NCBI GenBank assembly: GCA_028564925.1
Contig: CM053026.1
Location: 600,523,107 to 600,587,106, forward strand
Source: Lithobates sylvaticus
Taxonomy: Eukaryota > Chordata > Amphibia > Anura > Ranidae
Length of the DNA: 64,000 nt
Reading direction: 5' to 3'
Each line of letters opens with the position of its first letter. Position 1 is the stretch's first letter. Below the pieces are notes generated by a model. That model was given only the letters and a program-made list of their open reading frames with translations, did not search any database and was not told the origin of the DNA. Below, one piece after another: positions 23,115 through 35,249 of the stretch. The position numbers were made by a program, and so were the translations under genes.

Positions 23115-26100
23115 ATGATGCACCTTTTTGGGAGAAATAAAATGTATGAGAGTCAGGATTCCCTGAAAACCATCACAGAGGAACCTGTTTTATTACTGAA
23201 AGTGGGACCTTTAACGGAGGATCACCCACCTACCACCCAGCCCATAGTACCTACCCCCCAGAAGGGTGGGTTTTGGGCCATTAGACAACTATTGAAGAAG
23301 TTGAAGGGAAGATACAATGTGAAGAATCCTCTGATTAGCAACAAAGAGGAAAATGTTGTACTTCTCAGAGTAAACCCCATAACAGAGGACCGCCAGCCTG
23401 AGGACACCGCCCCTCCAAGGGGTGGGGAGAGGGTAAATGGGCGGGGGGGCGAGGAAGCCGCACCCAGACTGCAGCCCATTCCTCAACCAGAATCCACAAA
23501 CGATGAGGTCATTGGTAAGTATTATAATAGAGAATGATAATGCAAGTACTGCAGGACATTATAATGTATATCACCTACATATAGAATAGTACACAGACAC
23601 TCACATATATATTATATACACTGGGGTTACTGCTATATACACCAAGAAGGGTCACTACATGGTGTAGGGAGGTGTTAGAACCCCTGGCAGGTCCCCATGA
23701 GGGAGATTCACCCTCTCCATTTGATCACCAATGTCACCAGGAGGGAAAGTGATGGCAGATCCACCAGGACAGGAATAAATCTGATGGGGACAACAGTCTA
23801 GGAGGGGACTGAGATATTTCTTCCCAAGTCTTGCTGTGTTTATAGAACAGACAATGAAGGCAAATCTCTCCATTGGAACCCTTCCTGTAGCAGTATAGGG
23901 AATAATGAGACAATGACTTGCAATTAGCAGCAGAATTTGTCAGTTGGCTGACTTTTCAGTTGACCGTTGGGCGGCCAATCAGATTTGAAGGTGACAGGTA
24001 TCAGGTGTGATGTAGATGTACAGACCTGGCAGGGCGGCCCAACTGTAAACTTAGGCTGCATTCACACCAATGCGTTTTTTCGTGCTTTTTGCAGACATTT
24101 TTTTTTTAACATGGGTTCCAATAGAACATGTTCACATCAATGCATTTTTGTGCCTCTGCATTTTTGGAAAGGGTCAGGGACTTTTTTAAAACGTAAAATC
24201 TGTGCTTTTTTGCTTTTTTTTTGGTTAAATAGAATTCAATGGAGAAGCTGCAGAAAAGAATGTAATGCGTTTTTACAGCAATTTTGTTGCGATATTGCCA
24301 CGATTTGTGTTTTTAAATCTGCTCAACACATTTTCCCCCCACAAAAAAAAGCATATAAAAACGCAAAATGCAAATCACGTCAAAATCCTGGTAAAAAAAC
24401 ATACAAATCACAGCAAAAAGCACTGCAGAAACGCTCAAAAGCCACATGCATAGATGGGAATGGAGCCTAAGGCTTGATTCACACTAATGCGTTTTTTGAT
24501 GCATTTAGCATTTTGCAGAAATGCAGGGACATTTTTTAACATGGGTTCCTATGGAACATGTTCACATCAATGCATTTTTGTGCCTCTGCGTTTTTGGAAA
24601 GGGTCAGGGACTTTTTTTTCATGCAAAATGCAGTGTTTTGCATATAATAGAAGTCAATGTACCCGGACCCGAAGTACCGCGTTTTTACCGCGATTTTGCA
24701 TTTATTTTTTAATTTTTTTTTCACTGTATATAGCTGGTTGCTAAGCAACCTCGGTGTAAAAAAAGCAAAACGCGTCAAAACCATGTCAAAATCGCGGTAA
24801 AAACGCGTGTACAAAAACGCGGCAAGCACCGCAAAAAGCACTGCAAAAACGCTCAAAAGCAACATGCATAGATGTGAATTGAGCCTAAGACACCTTTCAA
24901 ATGGGGCGGATCTGCTGGATAGACTCCGCTAGCTAAGTGGGAGATCGCTCCATTGATCCCCGATGAGCAGGTGGGTGACACCTCCATCTTCACTCGCTGT
25001 GCAGAGACGGACCTGTCAGAGCCCCGCTGCTCTCTATGGGGAGATCGGATGAAAACGGACAGCCTGTCTGTTTTGATCCAATCCCATTCAATCTAATTCG
25101 CTGGACGGAGAGGAAACGTATCACCATCCGTCTGTTTTGAGCGGATCATGGATCGGATGGCAGGCGGGTGTCAGTCATGTGGACAGACGTGTTCTGGGCT
25201 CTGTATGGGGGCTGCAGGAGAAGATTCCTTCTATTTTATCATATAGTGTCCAGAACATAACTGCCCACGGGACTCACCCCATGCTCCTGCCGATCCTGAG
25301 ATCACTATATAGATTTCTGTCTATAGAGCATCACTAGATTTCAGGTGGCACCCTTGTTGTTCAACTGCTGAGATAAAACCAATATAGATTATTGGAATGA
25401 TTATTAATTAGGATAAGCAAAATGATTGGATTGCAATGAGAGAGAGGGAGAGTAAACCACAAACATACTAAGGAGGAAGCACAGCCTGCGTATGTAATGT
25501 AGCAGATCGCTGATCTTTATCACCAAGATCTCAGCGCAGTCAGAGATCACATTAGGATTTCTATCTCTTGGTGGCCACAAAATCAGAATATCATTTGAGG
25601 TTTACAACCATTTTATAGGTCCACAGATTCTGAGTAGAATAAATAAATGATGTGTAAATAGCAGGAATATAAATAATTGCTTTATTTTTTTTCTCCCCAG
25701 AAGCAAGAAATGACCCACCCGCCAATGAAAGTGAGCACATGGTCCATGGGACTTTACCACCGGTCCCATCCAGCATGGAGGAGAAGCCATGCAAATTTTC
25801 AATACAAGATTTTACAATCCATGATGAGCTTGGAGAGGGGTCCTATGGGAAGGTGGTGTTGGCCTCCCATCCCTCCTTTCAACAGAAGTTGGCGGTGAAG
25901 ATGGTTAAACCAGACCGATATCAAGGCTTTTATATTCCAGAGCGCTACATAATGGAAGACCTAAGGAACCATCCATATATCACTCATCTATTTGGAACAT
26001 TCCATACAAAGGTAAGTCTTTTTATCTCCCAGTCTTTTCATCCTATTCCTGTACTGCTCCCTCTACTGACCCAGACCCTCTAAAATTAATGTGATGCGAA

Positions 26101-29100
26101 TTACAACTTTTTGGGACTCAAAACTTACACAAGGATAAGCCTCTCCCTTCCCCCGATGACAGTCTTTAGGTGTATAAATTAGTCCTTTGACCAATGACTG
26201 TTGAATAGTGGGAGGCAGAGGGGAGCCACACTTGTATCCCACTCCAGCTTTTTCTAAGGGCTCCGGCTGTAGTCCAGGAAGCAGTATAGGTAAGAGCAGA
26301 CCTCTAGAGTGCCTCCTGCAAGGCTGGAGGTTGGTGAAGTCATCTGTACAAAGTAGAGGTTTTCTTTATAGAAATTAGGCTGAACCTACTTCTGAAATTG
26401 CTAGTTGCCTGGCTGCTTATGGCCTCAAACATTAAAGTCACTAAGCCAGAACCAGACTGCAGCTAGGAGGACTGGAGAAGTCAGGCCTCCTCATCTACAT
26501 GAGACTTCCAGAATGGTGACCAAAGTAATGAAGTGACTGGATCACCCTAACAGCCAGAAAAGACTAGTATTGTGATCAGGATAGTCCAGTCATGGCGGCC
26601 TACGTATCTTCTCTTCTCTTGAAGGAAGATTCCACATTGCACGGTCTGCCGGTGTGTGTGCCTTCCTATGTTCCCCCACAAAGTGAAATTTTAATTGTCT
26701 CTAATGTAACCTATATTTCTTATTTTCACACAGACTGATCTGTTCCTTGTCATGGAATTCCTGAGTGGTGGCAATCTACGGGAACTGATAGAAACTTCAG
26801 CTCCATTTGGCTACGACATGATAAGGTAAGTCCAATGACAGGGTTGTGATGGTGTTGGGGGTGGCTGACCACAGAGAACAGGCAGTGACACAGCCAGGCC
26901 CCTCCCACTGAGCCCGGTCCATCCACACCCCTATGTAATATAGGGGAAGTCTCTTTATCCTTACCTTTTTTTGGTCTGTAATGATTTTAAATATTAATTC
27001 ATATTTCTCTTTCTCCTTCAGGCGTGTCACTTCCGAGATTGTTTGTGGCCTGCAATACATCCATGCTCATGACGTCGCCCATTTGTAAGTATTGAATTAG
27101 CTGTCTAACAATCACCCCTTGGCTTCTGGTATGTTTTATTGAATCAGGAAGACTTTCCACCAGAGTGGGATATGCAGAGCTAACGGTTCACTTCTTTCTT
27201 CACAGAGATCTCAAACCGGAGAACATTCTACTAGACAGCGAGGGTCACATCAGGATTGCGGACTTCAGCATCTCACGGAGTAGAATCACAGACACCAGAA
27301 ACCTTGCAGGAACTGTGGGTACAGACGGTTACATTGCCCCAGAGGTAAGATTCCTGATATCCTGATATTAGACAGAATTGTAATATTTATTACGGGATAT
27401 AGAGAAGAGATAAGGGGGCTCCCCTGTCATTAAGGCCACATTCACACATGGGCGTTTTGAATCTTGTCTAACAAATGCCCAGGTGTGAATGACAAATCAC
27501 ACAATGCACATTTCAGATGCCATTCATTGGAATTGCACCTAAAAAAGCAGTACGGTTCTGCCGAGATTGTCACATGATCAACTGCGCTGCAATTGTGGTG
27601 AACTGCATTGCATGAAGCATGTTTCCTAAAAGAAGCTCCTGAACTGTTTTTGGGGGGGACAAGCTTTAAGCAATATGAAGCTCAAAACGGCCATGTGTGC
27701 ATTCAGCCTAAATGGATAGGGTTAGACCCTCTGCCAGGTTTTTATTGGTGTCCTCATAAGGGAAGTCACACTCTTTATGTGTACTGGTGATCATTGTTAG
27801 TGAGAAAGAAAACACAGCAGGATGCAAAATGTTACAGCTGTCCCCAGAACAGGAATATAGGGAAAGTCTTCCAAGCGTGACACCTGTTTGGGGACAAGAT
27901 TCTAAGACTAGAGTTTCCCTCACTTTTGGGAGAATTCCTTTGACTTCCTCTTGAATCTCTGGGACAGGAAGTGAAGACAAATTTTCCAATGGCCCACAGA
28001 CAGCAAAAATAAACTGGCAGGGGTCTCAATCCTTCCGTACTTTATCTAAAACTTAGAAAACAAAAGTTTTGACTATATATAAATGTTAAGCCCCACCTCC
28101 AACATTCACAAACTCCGCCTTAGTTTGATGTATTTTGAGCTCAATTTTAGGACTCTTGGGAAGCTTCATACATCACATATGTCAGCATGGAGTCATGTGT
28201 GTCCTCTGCCTGGTCTAGGAATGTTCTAATCCTTTTTATCTCCTTATGTTTCTACAGGTCATGGATGCTGGCTCATACAACAAAACAGCGGACTATTACT
28301 CCTTGGGAGTGATATTGTATGAGATGGCCGTTAGCCCGGATCATTTCAGAGAGATCAAGGAAAACCAGAGTGGAAGTTTGTTCACGACAGTCATTTCCGA
28401 GTTTAAAACATGTCAGGACATCTTTCTCTTTGAACTCATAGCTATGGTGAGTATAAGCAGAGCTTTACCTTCTCTTTACAGACAAAATCCTTTTCAGGTT
28501 ATACAGACCTTGTTAGGAGTTCAGAACACACAACTGTACATTACTGGTGTTGTCATCAGGAAGAAAAAATCATGGCATTGGCAGATTTGATAGAAAGATC
28601 GTTTTATATATTCATCATAACGATTCATTGCAAAATATCCTTAGTTGTGTTTTTAGTTTTCCTTTAAAGCCTCTCATGAGAGAACATGACACAAATAAGG
28701 TACCATGCCCCGACCCAATCCAATCATCCCATAGTGGCGGGTTTACAAGCAAAATCAAGGAAGCTGAAATATGTCACTGTCAGAATCAAATATTACAACG
28801 GGGAGTTCTATTGCTCACATATTGTTATTGTTCTCTCAATGTTTCTTATATTTCTTTCTTCTTTACAGCTCTTATGGGAAGAACAGGATACACGGACATA
28901 CCTGGTACGTGACATCAGACGCCACCCATTTTTCCAGTGGATGGACTGGTCTGAGATAGAGAAAAGAAAGTCACCCCCAGCATTTAAACCAAAACCGGTA
29001 AGTATATGAATAATGGAGGGGTCCATGTATATTGGGGGAGGGGAGATTTTCAGCAACATCTAGGAAATATTTTTGTACAGAATTCTCCCATTTGTGATTT

Positions 29101-29869
29101 TGTGGTTACTGCACAATCACGTGGTCTGGGGACTTGTCTGAAGGAATTCTGTTTATTATTGGTAATAATTATTGTGTATGTGTCAGGTGCACAGCTTAGA
29201 CCTGCTTTATTCTGGAAATTCCACCAGAAACACACTTCCTGTTATGAGGTCACAACACGGACTCACTGTATTTAGGGAGAAGTGTTGGCACCCTATCCTG
29301 ATTAGAACTACAATCTCCTCCCCCTCTCCTTATCTCCATTACATAGAGGGGGGTTGCTTTGTAGTACACAGACAGAAGCTGAGAAAGTGGATAACACTGA
29401 GATCTCAGCTCAGGTCACTGCAATTCTGACAGGATTAATGTGTATTTTTCTGTACCTGCAGAAAATGTACTTAGCCTGAAAGAACCAAATGCAGCATCCA
29501 CATGTAAGAACCTTGCTGGAATAGATGACCTTTTTTTCTTGGGTTTATATATACATAAAGGTTGTGTTAATGCAGTGCTCCCTCTGACCACTAGAGGGAG
29601 CTGGGGTTGAAGGATCCCTCTTGGGGTAATCTTCTGCACATTGGGGGTTGGGTTCACCAAGCTTTGTCACCATTTTCTCTATCAATCAAACACTGATGAA
29701 TGTCTTTTTCTCTTCACAGACTCTCACGGAACCTGAATATTTTAATATGACGGTAAAGGAATTTATGGCTCATGAAAACGACCTGGAGTATTCCGAAGAT
29801 TCTTCCATGATAAGCGAAGAATCCTCTGTAAACTCAGAGGACTGGGAATATTCTGAAGATTCTTCATGA
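23115..29869 (+). CDS. AGC/PKC-like serine/threonine protein kinase, 8 exons
   Basis: Exons: 23115-23514, 25701-26011, 26734-26825, 27022-27084, 27206-27344, 28258-28446, 28869-28997, 29720-29869. All introns are GT-AG, all phases match, and 490 residues result. The N-terminal 133 residues have no C1 or C2 domain; they are low-complexity and contain an internal duplication (22-38 and 78-95). The kinase domain shows the glycine loop GEGSYGKV (178-185), Lys200 in LAVK, a probable helix-C Glu214, HLDLKPEN (288-295), DFS (308-310), APE (333-335) and DYYSLG (347-352). IRRHPFFQWMDW and PPAFKPKPV match the PKC C-lobe and tail. The HRD arginine is Leu and the DFG glycine is Ser, but Lys, both Asp and Asn are kept, so activity is possible yet altered. 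The tail is acidic SED repeats and lacks a clear hydrophobic motif. A start upstream of 23115 would precede the TATA box. It probably belongs to a lineage-expanded PKC-delta/theta-like group; that is inference. Confidence 0.88.
24052..24890. mobile_element. Two tandem MITEs in kinase intron 1
   Basis: Copy one (about 24052-24471) starts TAGGCTGCATTCACACCAAT and ends GGGAATGGAGCCTAA. Copy two (about 24473-24890) starts GGCTTGATTCACACTAATGC and ends GTGAATTGAGCCTAA. Both share CATGTTCACATCAATGCATT and ACGCTCAAAAGC. The termini are inverted. A further repeat-like block with CGGATCATGGATCGGATGGC follows to about 25215. They lie well away from the splice sites. Confidence 0.65.
27433..27713. mobile_element. 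MITE in kinase intron 5
   Basis: TAAGGCCACATTCACACATG at the left is inverted against GCCATGTGTGCATTCAGCCT at the right. About 280 bp, non-coding. Related by its termini to the intron 1 pair. Confidence 0.65.
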
Positions 29870-30150
29870 TAAGCAAAGAAGCCTCTGTAAACCCAGAAGA
29901 CCCGGAGTATTCCAAAGATTGTTCCATGATAAGGGAAGAAGCCACTGTAAACCGAGAGGACCTGAAGTATTCCGAAGAGTCTTCCATGATAAGCTAAAAT
30001 CCACAAACCGAGAGGATGGTAAAGGAATTCATGGCTCATGAAAACCACCTGAAGTATTCCGAAGATTCTTCCATGATAAGGGAAGAAGCCACTGTAAACC
30101 ATGAGAACCCGGATTATTCTGAAGATTCTTGGACCGGAAGTGAGGGAAGG
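29787..30150 (+). repeat. 60-bp coding minisatellite of the kinase tail
   Basis: Six units begin G/AAGTATTCYGAAGATTCTTC. Unit 1 and part of unit 2 encode EYSEDSSMISEESSVNSEDW and EYSEDSS within exon 8. Unit 2 has 59 bp, with one C fewer in TTCTTCATG than in TTCTTCCATG, and this shifts the frame to the TGA at 29867. Later units are non-coding in the present gene. Between units 4 and 5 a copy of the exon start (GGTAAAGGAATTCATGGCTC) is embedded, so the array grew together with exon 8 sequence. Confidence 0.8.
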
Positions 30151-30159
30151 TTGGAGGCT

Positions 30160-30925
30160 GGAAGACATTTCTTTTTCTGCAGGCGTGTGTTGGACTGGCT
30201 GTGAGGGGAGGTTGGAGATCAGTAGACTTTTTTTTTCTGCAGGCGTGTATTGGTAAGCGACCGGTTTCACAAGTGGTTGGTGGTTGGTGTTTGAAGACTA
30301 ATGGTTGGTGTTTGAAGACTAGGCATATACATGGACAAGGGGGAGTCCATGTTATATGCCTAGTCCTCAAACACCAACCACTAGCTTGATGAAGGAGCGC
30401 CACGCTCGACATCTCAGCCTGTACGCTCCTGAAACCGGTCGCTTACCAGTGACGTCATCACACTCCGCCTGCATGACATTTGCGCCTCAGACCTCGCTCT
30501 GCATCCAGCTCCACTTTGGCCGGCCTTTTCCATCCTAAAGCAGTTAATGTTTTTTTCTTCAGGCGTGGACTGGACTGGCTGTGAGGGGAGCTTGGAGATC
30601 GGTAGACTTTTTTTTTTCTGCAGGTGTGTATTGGCAAACGACCGGTTTTACGAGTGGTTGGTGTTTGAAGACTAGTGGTTGGTGTTTGAAGACTAGGCAT
30701 ATAGCATGGACAAGGGGGAGTCCATGTTATATGCCTAGTCCTCAAACACCAACCACTAGCTTGATGAAGGAGCATGGCTGTCTCGACATCTCAGCCTGTA
30801 CGCTTGTGAAACCGGTCGCTTACCAGTGATGTCATCACACTCCGCCTGCATGACATTTGCGCCTCAGACCTCGCTCTGCATCCAGCTCCACTTCGGCTGG
30901 CCTTTTCCATCCTAAAGCAGTTAAG
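30160..30925. repeat. Tandem pair of about 375-bp hairpin units
   Basis: Unit 1 (about 30175-30545) and unit 2 (about 30555-30925) share TGTGAGGGGAGGTTGGAGAT-type starts and ATCCAGCTCCACTT ends. Each holds nested palindromes: GGTAAGCGACCGGTTT pairs with AAACCGGTCGCTTACC, and GTTTGAAGACTAGGCATATA pairs with TATATGCCTAGTCCTCAAAC. The apex side carries CTTGATGAAGGAGCG, a short stem and CTCGACATCTC. No coding potential. Confidence 0.75.
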
Positions 30926-30986
30926 GATCGGCTGTGAGGGGAGGTTGGAGGCTTGTAGACTTTTTTTTTCTTTTCTTCAGGCATGT

Positions 30987-31317
30987 GCATGGGCAGCACA
31001 GTGGTGTAGTGGTTAGCACTTTCACCTAGCAGTAATAGGGTCGCTGGTTCAAATACCGACCACGACACTTTCTGACTGGAGTTTGCATGTTCTCCCTGTG
31101 CCTGCGTGGGTTTCCTCCGGGTACTCCGGTTTCCTCCCACACTCCAAAGACATGCTGGTAGGTTAAATAGATCCTGTCAATAAAATTGGCCAAATATGTG
31201 TCTGTTGTATGTGTTTGTAAGCGTGTAAGGACCCCACTATAACACAGATAGACAAGGGGCCAGTGTTTCATTTTTGTAGAAGTTGACGGGTCCTGATTTA
31301 AGAGGCCAGTCGTTTTT
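30987..31317 (+). mobile_element. tRNA-derived SINE
   Basis: The body has a polymerase III A box GTGGTGTAGTGG (31001-31012) and B box GGTTCAAATACC (31046-31057), followed by the widespread vertebrate SINE phrases GTTTGCATGTTCTCCCTGTG and GGTTTCCTCCGGGTACTCCG. Flanking repeats TTCAGGCATGT at 30976-30986 and 31318-31328 look like an 11-bp target duplication. Confidence 0.75.
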
Positions 31318-31329
31318 TTCAGGCATGTT

Positions 31330-31809
31330 TTGGAACTTTTTTTTGCTAAAATGGAAGGTGATTTCACTTATGATTGCAAATATATGCAACCAATACCTCT
31401 GTTTTTTTATGAATTTGTTGAATTAGTTTAGCCTCTCATTTAAATTTCTTATTTGTCTCCATTTGGAAACAATGTTAGAGTAGAGTTAGGGACCGCACTT
31501 TGCAGAGGAGCCTTGACGTGGCAGTGCGGCTTCACATATATTTGCAAATGTATCCAACGTAAAACAAACACAAACTGTTCAAACAATGAAAACATTTTTT
31601 ACATTTTTTATTTTGCTGACTGGCTGGTAAGTGTTACGGTGAATTCTGTGTATTGTATTGTTCTGTGAACTGCCATGCTTAAGTACTGAATCACACTTTT
31701 GAGCGTTATTGCAATACATGTTATCACATGGTACATGCTTAGTGTGTTGCAGTGCCATTCATTGTCAATGGTACCTCAGCACATTGACCCAGCGCACTTC
31801 CAACACATA
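31330..31809. other. No gene seen
   Basis: AT-rich sequence between the SINE and the Tc1 element. I see nothing assignable. Confidence 0.4.
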
Positions 31810-33218
31810 ATGTGCCTTGAAAAAGTATTCATACCCCTTGAAGTGTTCCATATTATGTCATGTTACAACCAAAAAACGTAAATGTATTTTATTGGGATTT
31901 TATGTGATAGACCAACACAAAGTGTCACATAATTGTGAAGTGGAAGGAAAATAATAAATGATTTTCAAAGTTTTTTTACAAATAAATATGTGAAAAGTGT
32001 GGGGGGCATTTGTATTCAGCCCCCCTGAGTCAATACTTTGTAGAACCACCTTATGCTGTAATTACAGCTGCAATTCTTTTTGGGGATGTCTCTACCAGCT
32101 TTGCACATCTAGAGACTAGAGAGTGACATTTTTGCCCAGTCTTCTTTGCAAAATAGCTCAGGCTCTGTCAAATTGGATGGAGAGCGTCTGTGAATAGCAA
32201 TTTTCAAGTCTTGCTACAGATTCTCAATTGGATTTACGTCTGGACTTTGACTGGGCCATTCTAACACATGATTATGCTTTGATCTAAACCATTCCATTGT
32301 AGCTCTAGCTGTATGTTTAGGGTCGTTGTCCTGCCGGAAGGTGAACCTCTGCTTCAGTCTCAAATCTTTTGTAGACTCCAACAGGTTTTTTTTCTAAGAT
32401 TGCCCTGTATTTGGCTCCATCCATCTTCACATCAACTCTGACCAGCTTCGCTGTCCCTGCTGAAGAAAAGCATCCCCACAACATGATGCTGCCACCACCA
32501 TGTTTCACGGTGGGGATGGTGTGTTCAGGGTGATGTACAGTGGTAGCTTTCCAATACACATAGCGTTTTGCTTTTAGGCCAAAAAGTAAAATTTTGGTCT
32601 CATCTGACCAGAGAACCTTCTTCCACATGTTTGCTGTGTCCTCCACAAGGCAAACTGGACTTCTAATTGCTTTCTTTCAACAATGGCTTTTTTCTTGCCA
32701 CTCTTACATAAAGACCGGATTTGTAGAGTGCACGACTAATAGTTGTCCTGAGGACAGATTCTCCCACCTGAGCTGTGGATCTCTGCAGCTCCTCCAGCGC
32801 TACCATGGGCCTCTTGGCTGCTTCTCTGATTAATGCGCTCCTTGCCCGACCTGTCAGTTTAGGTGGACGGCCATGTCTTGGTAAGTTTGCAGTTGTGCCA
32901 TACTCATTCCATTTTCGGATGATGGATTGAACAGTGCTCCGGGAGATGTTCAAAGCTTGGGATATTTTGTTATAACCTAACCCTGCTTTAAACTTCCCCA
33001 CAACTTTATCCCTGACCTGTCTGGTGTGTTCCTTGGCCTCCATGATGCTGTTTGTTCACTAAGGTTCTCTAACAAACATCTGAGGGCTTCACAGAACAGC
33101 TGTATTTATACTGAGATTAAAAGACACATGGGTGGATTCTATCTATGCTTTATTTTTGGATGTAACATGACAAAATGTGGAAAATTTCAAGGACTATGAA
33201 TACTTTTTCAAGGCACTG
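31810..33218 (-). pseudogene. Tc1/mariner element with frameshifted transposase
   Basis: Inverted ends TGCCTTGAAAAAGTATTCAT (left, 31813) and ATGAATACTTTTTCAAGGCA (right) sit between TA dinucleotides (31808 and 33219), the Tc1 target. The transposase reads leftward from 33043. The N-terminal helix-turn-helix part has LGYNKISQALNISRSTVQSI and TTANLPRHGRPPKL. A frame change near 32655 leads to the catalytic part, with [14 protein letters not shown] (first DDE Asp) and [21 protein letters not shown] further frame change is needed near 32340, before decayed DPKHTA and [10 protein letters not shown] equivalents. It is near full length, about 1.4 kb, but inactive. Confidence 0.88.
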
Positions 33219-33275
33219 TACAGTGCATCTGGAAAGTATTAACATACCAATGCTTGAAAGTATTCTTTAAATAAC
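33219..33275. mobile_element. Terminal fragment of a second Tc1 family
   Basis: TACAGTGCATCTGGAAAGTA abuts the previous element and is the terminus of the Tc1 family whose other end appears at 3894-3975. Only the end is present. Confidence 0.55.
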
Positions 33276-33399
33276 TTAAAAGTGCTACACGTATGACTGG
33301 TCCATTTTAAGTACCTGGTACGTTTGTTACAGCATTATTCCAAAATGGATTAAATTCATTATTTTTCTCAAAATTCTATTCTACAAACACTACATGTTT

Positions 33400-33690
33400 A
33401 CGCTGAATTTACATAGGACAAACTGGCTACTCTGAACAAGTTTTGTAGAATTGAGGACCGAAGTAGAAGAAACAACATAAAATTCAGAGGAATCTCAAAA
33501 TTGACAGAGCACACAGACTGCCTAAACCGCATAATCAGTGAAAGACCAACTCATGCAATAGAAACTCGGATCTATCAGGGACCTCTTACTCATGCATCTA
33601 AAAAAAATCCTAAGAGGTCAAGATCTACTAAAGAGGAAAATCTCTTCTCAATTTTGAGTGCCATGACAAAGGCTGTGGGGGCTAAATAGC
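33400..33690 (+). pseudogene. L1/Tx1-type LINE ORF1 fragment
   Basis: The frame contains CRIEDRSRRNNIKFRGIS, matching the conserved LENRSRRNNIRI segment just after the coiled coil of L1 ORF1 proteins. The downstream RNA-binding region is short and diverged. It is probably part of the same element as 34080-35230. Confidence 0.55.
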
Positions 33691-34079
33691 ACATTCAAAC
33701 GAAAACTTATGTATAACGAGTTTTTTTTTTGTTATAAATTTCGCAAACCACGTGATTGTCAAACAAACTTCTTTCTTGTTGTTATTATTTTTTTAATTTT
33801 CCATCTTTTTTATTTGGAGTATTGTTTGTAGATTTTTTTGTACTCCTTCGTAAGGAAAAATCTTGGATCTTCAGGCTCAATACGCTTCATCCCCCCAACA
33901 AAACCCTCACCAATTCATCAAAAAAAGGATCTGGACTTGAATAACAAGTTGAGCCCCAGAAGAGGATGATCCATGGAGATGCCTACACACCACAGAAAAA
34001 GACTTCACTTTTTTTTCCAACGTTCACAAGTCATATTCTAGGATAGATTTTTTTCATCACAGACAAAAATCTCCTCCCA

Positions 34080-35230
34080 AAAGTAATTAATGCTAACATT
34101 CACAACCTAACGTGGTCAGACCATGCACCAATTACACTAGAAATGAACACAAACCAAATTAATACATTTATCCTCTCCCAGGAGAAACATAGGTCTGTGA
34201 TGAAAAAAAACCTTGACTTCTGTTAATGATTCTACACTGTGGTGCTACCACAAAGCGTATGCCAGAGGCCTTTTAATACAGATAACAGCTAGGGAAAAAA
34301 AAAACAGAAAGATTCAAATAAACACTTTGCTAAAAGATATAGAAAACTTAGAAGAGGTTCATAAAAAAAAAAGCCCCAAGGTATTAATCTAGAACACCAA
34401 CTTAGTACTCTAAGAGCCAAACTCAGATCTGCCCTAATTACCGATTATGACAAATATTTAAAAAAATGTAATTTAAAATATTATTCTCAAGGAAAGAGAG
34501 CGGGTAAACTGCTAGCCTCTCAACTGCGCCAAAAGCAACAAAAAAAATAAATCCTTAAATTAATCCACCACAACTCAAACAAGACCATACTCAACCCCCA
34601 AGAAATTGTAGACACATTTGCACAATATTATGAGGCTCTATACAACTTAAAAGATGACAAAAATACCCATAAACCTGACACCAACAAAATTAATACATTC
34701 CTAGACAACGTCAACCTCCCCTCCATTGACTCCACGTCCCTAGAACAACTTAACAAACCAATCTCCAACGAAGAAATTATAAAAGTTATAAAGGAATTGA
34801 CAAAAAATAAAGCACCAGGAGCTGACGGTCTCTCAGGAGAATACTACCTAGCCTTCAAAGATACACTAATTCCATACCTGTCCAAATTGTTCAATCAAGC
34901 AGCAAATTCAACCACCTTTTCAAAAGAACTCCTAGAGGCCATAATAATAACACTACCAAAATCAGGAAAAGATCCAACGTCCCCACTAAATTATAGACCC
35001 ATATCTTTATTAAATTCTGATCCTGAGAAAGCATTCAATAGAATGCATTGGGAATATATATCCAAAACTCTATCCAAATTTGGGTTCCAAGTATTCATAC
35101 ACTCTGCCATTATGGCATTATATACACACCCCACTGCAAAGGTATTTTTGTCAGGTATGTTGTCAAGAAACTTCTCTTTAACAAATGGGACCAGACAGGG
35201 ATGTCCCCTATCCCCATTCATTACCATTGG
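34080..35230 (+). pseudogene. L1/Tx1-type LINE ORF2 fragment with internal deletion
   Basis: Decayed RT sequence. NKAPGADGLSGEYY, LPKSGKDPTSPLNYRPISLL and TNGTRQGCPLSPF are clear L1-clade motifs. LLNSD is joined directly to PEKAFNRMHW, so the stretch that normally carries DQVGF and the first catalytic Asp region is lost, a deletion of about 200 bp. Numerous stops lie in the 5' part. The sequence breaks off after about 35230. Confidence 0.75.
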
Positions 35231-35249
35231 CCAAGACGTACATAAATTA

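Noticed and set aside
30991-31060. Functional tRNA gene
   Set aside because: A and B boxes are present, but the sequence continues into SINE body phrases and the tRNA cloverleaf is not complete.
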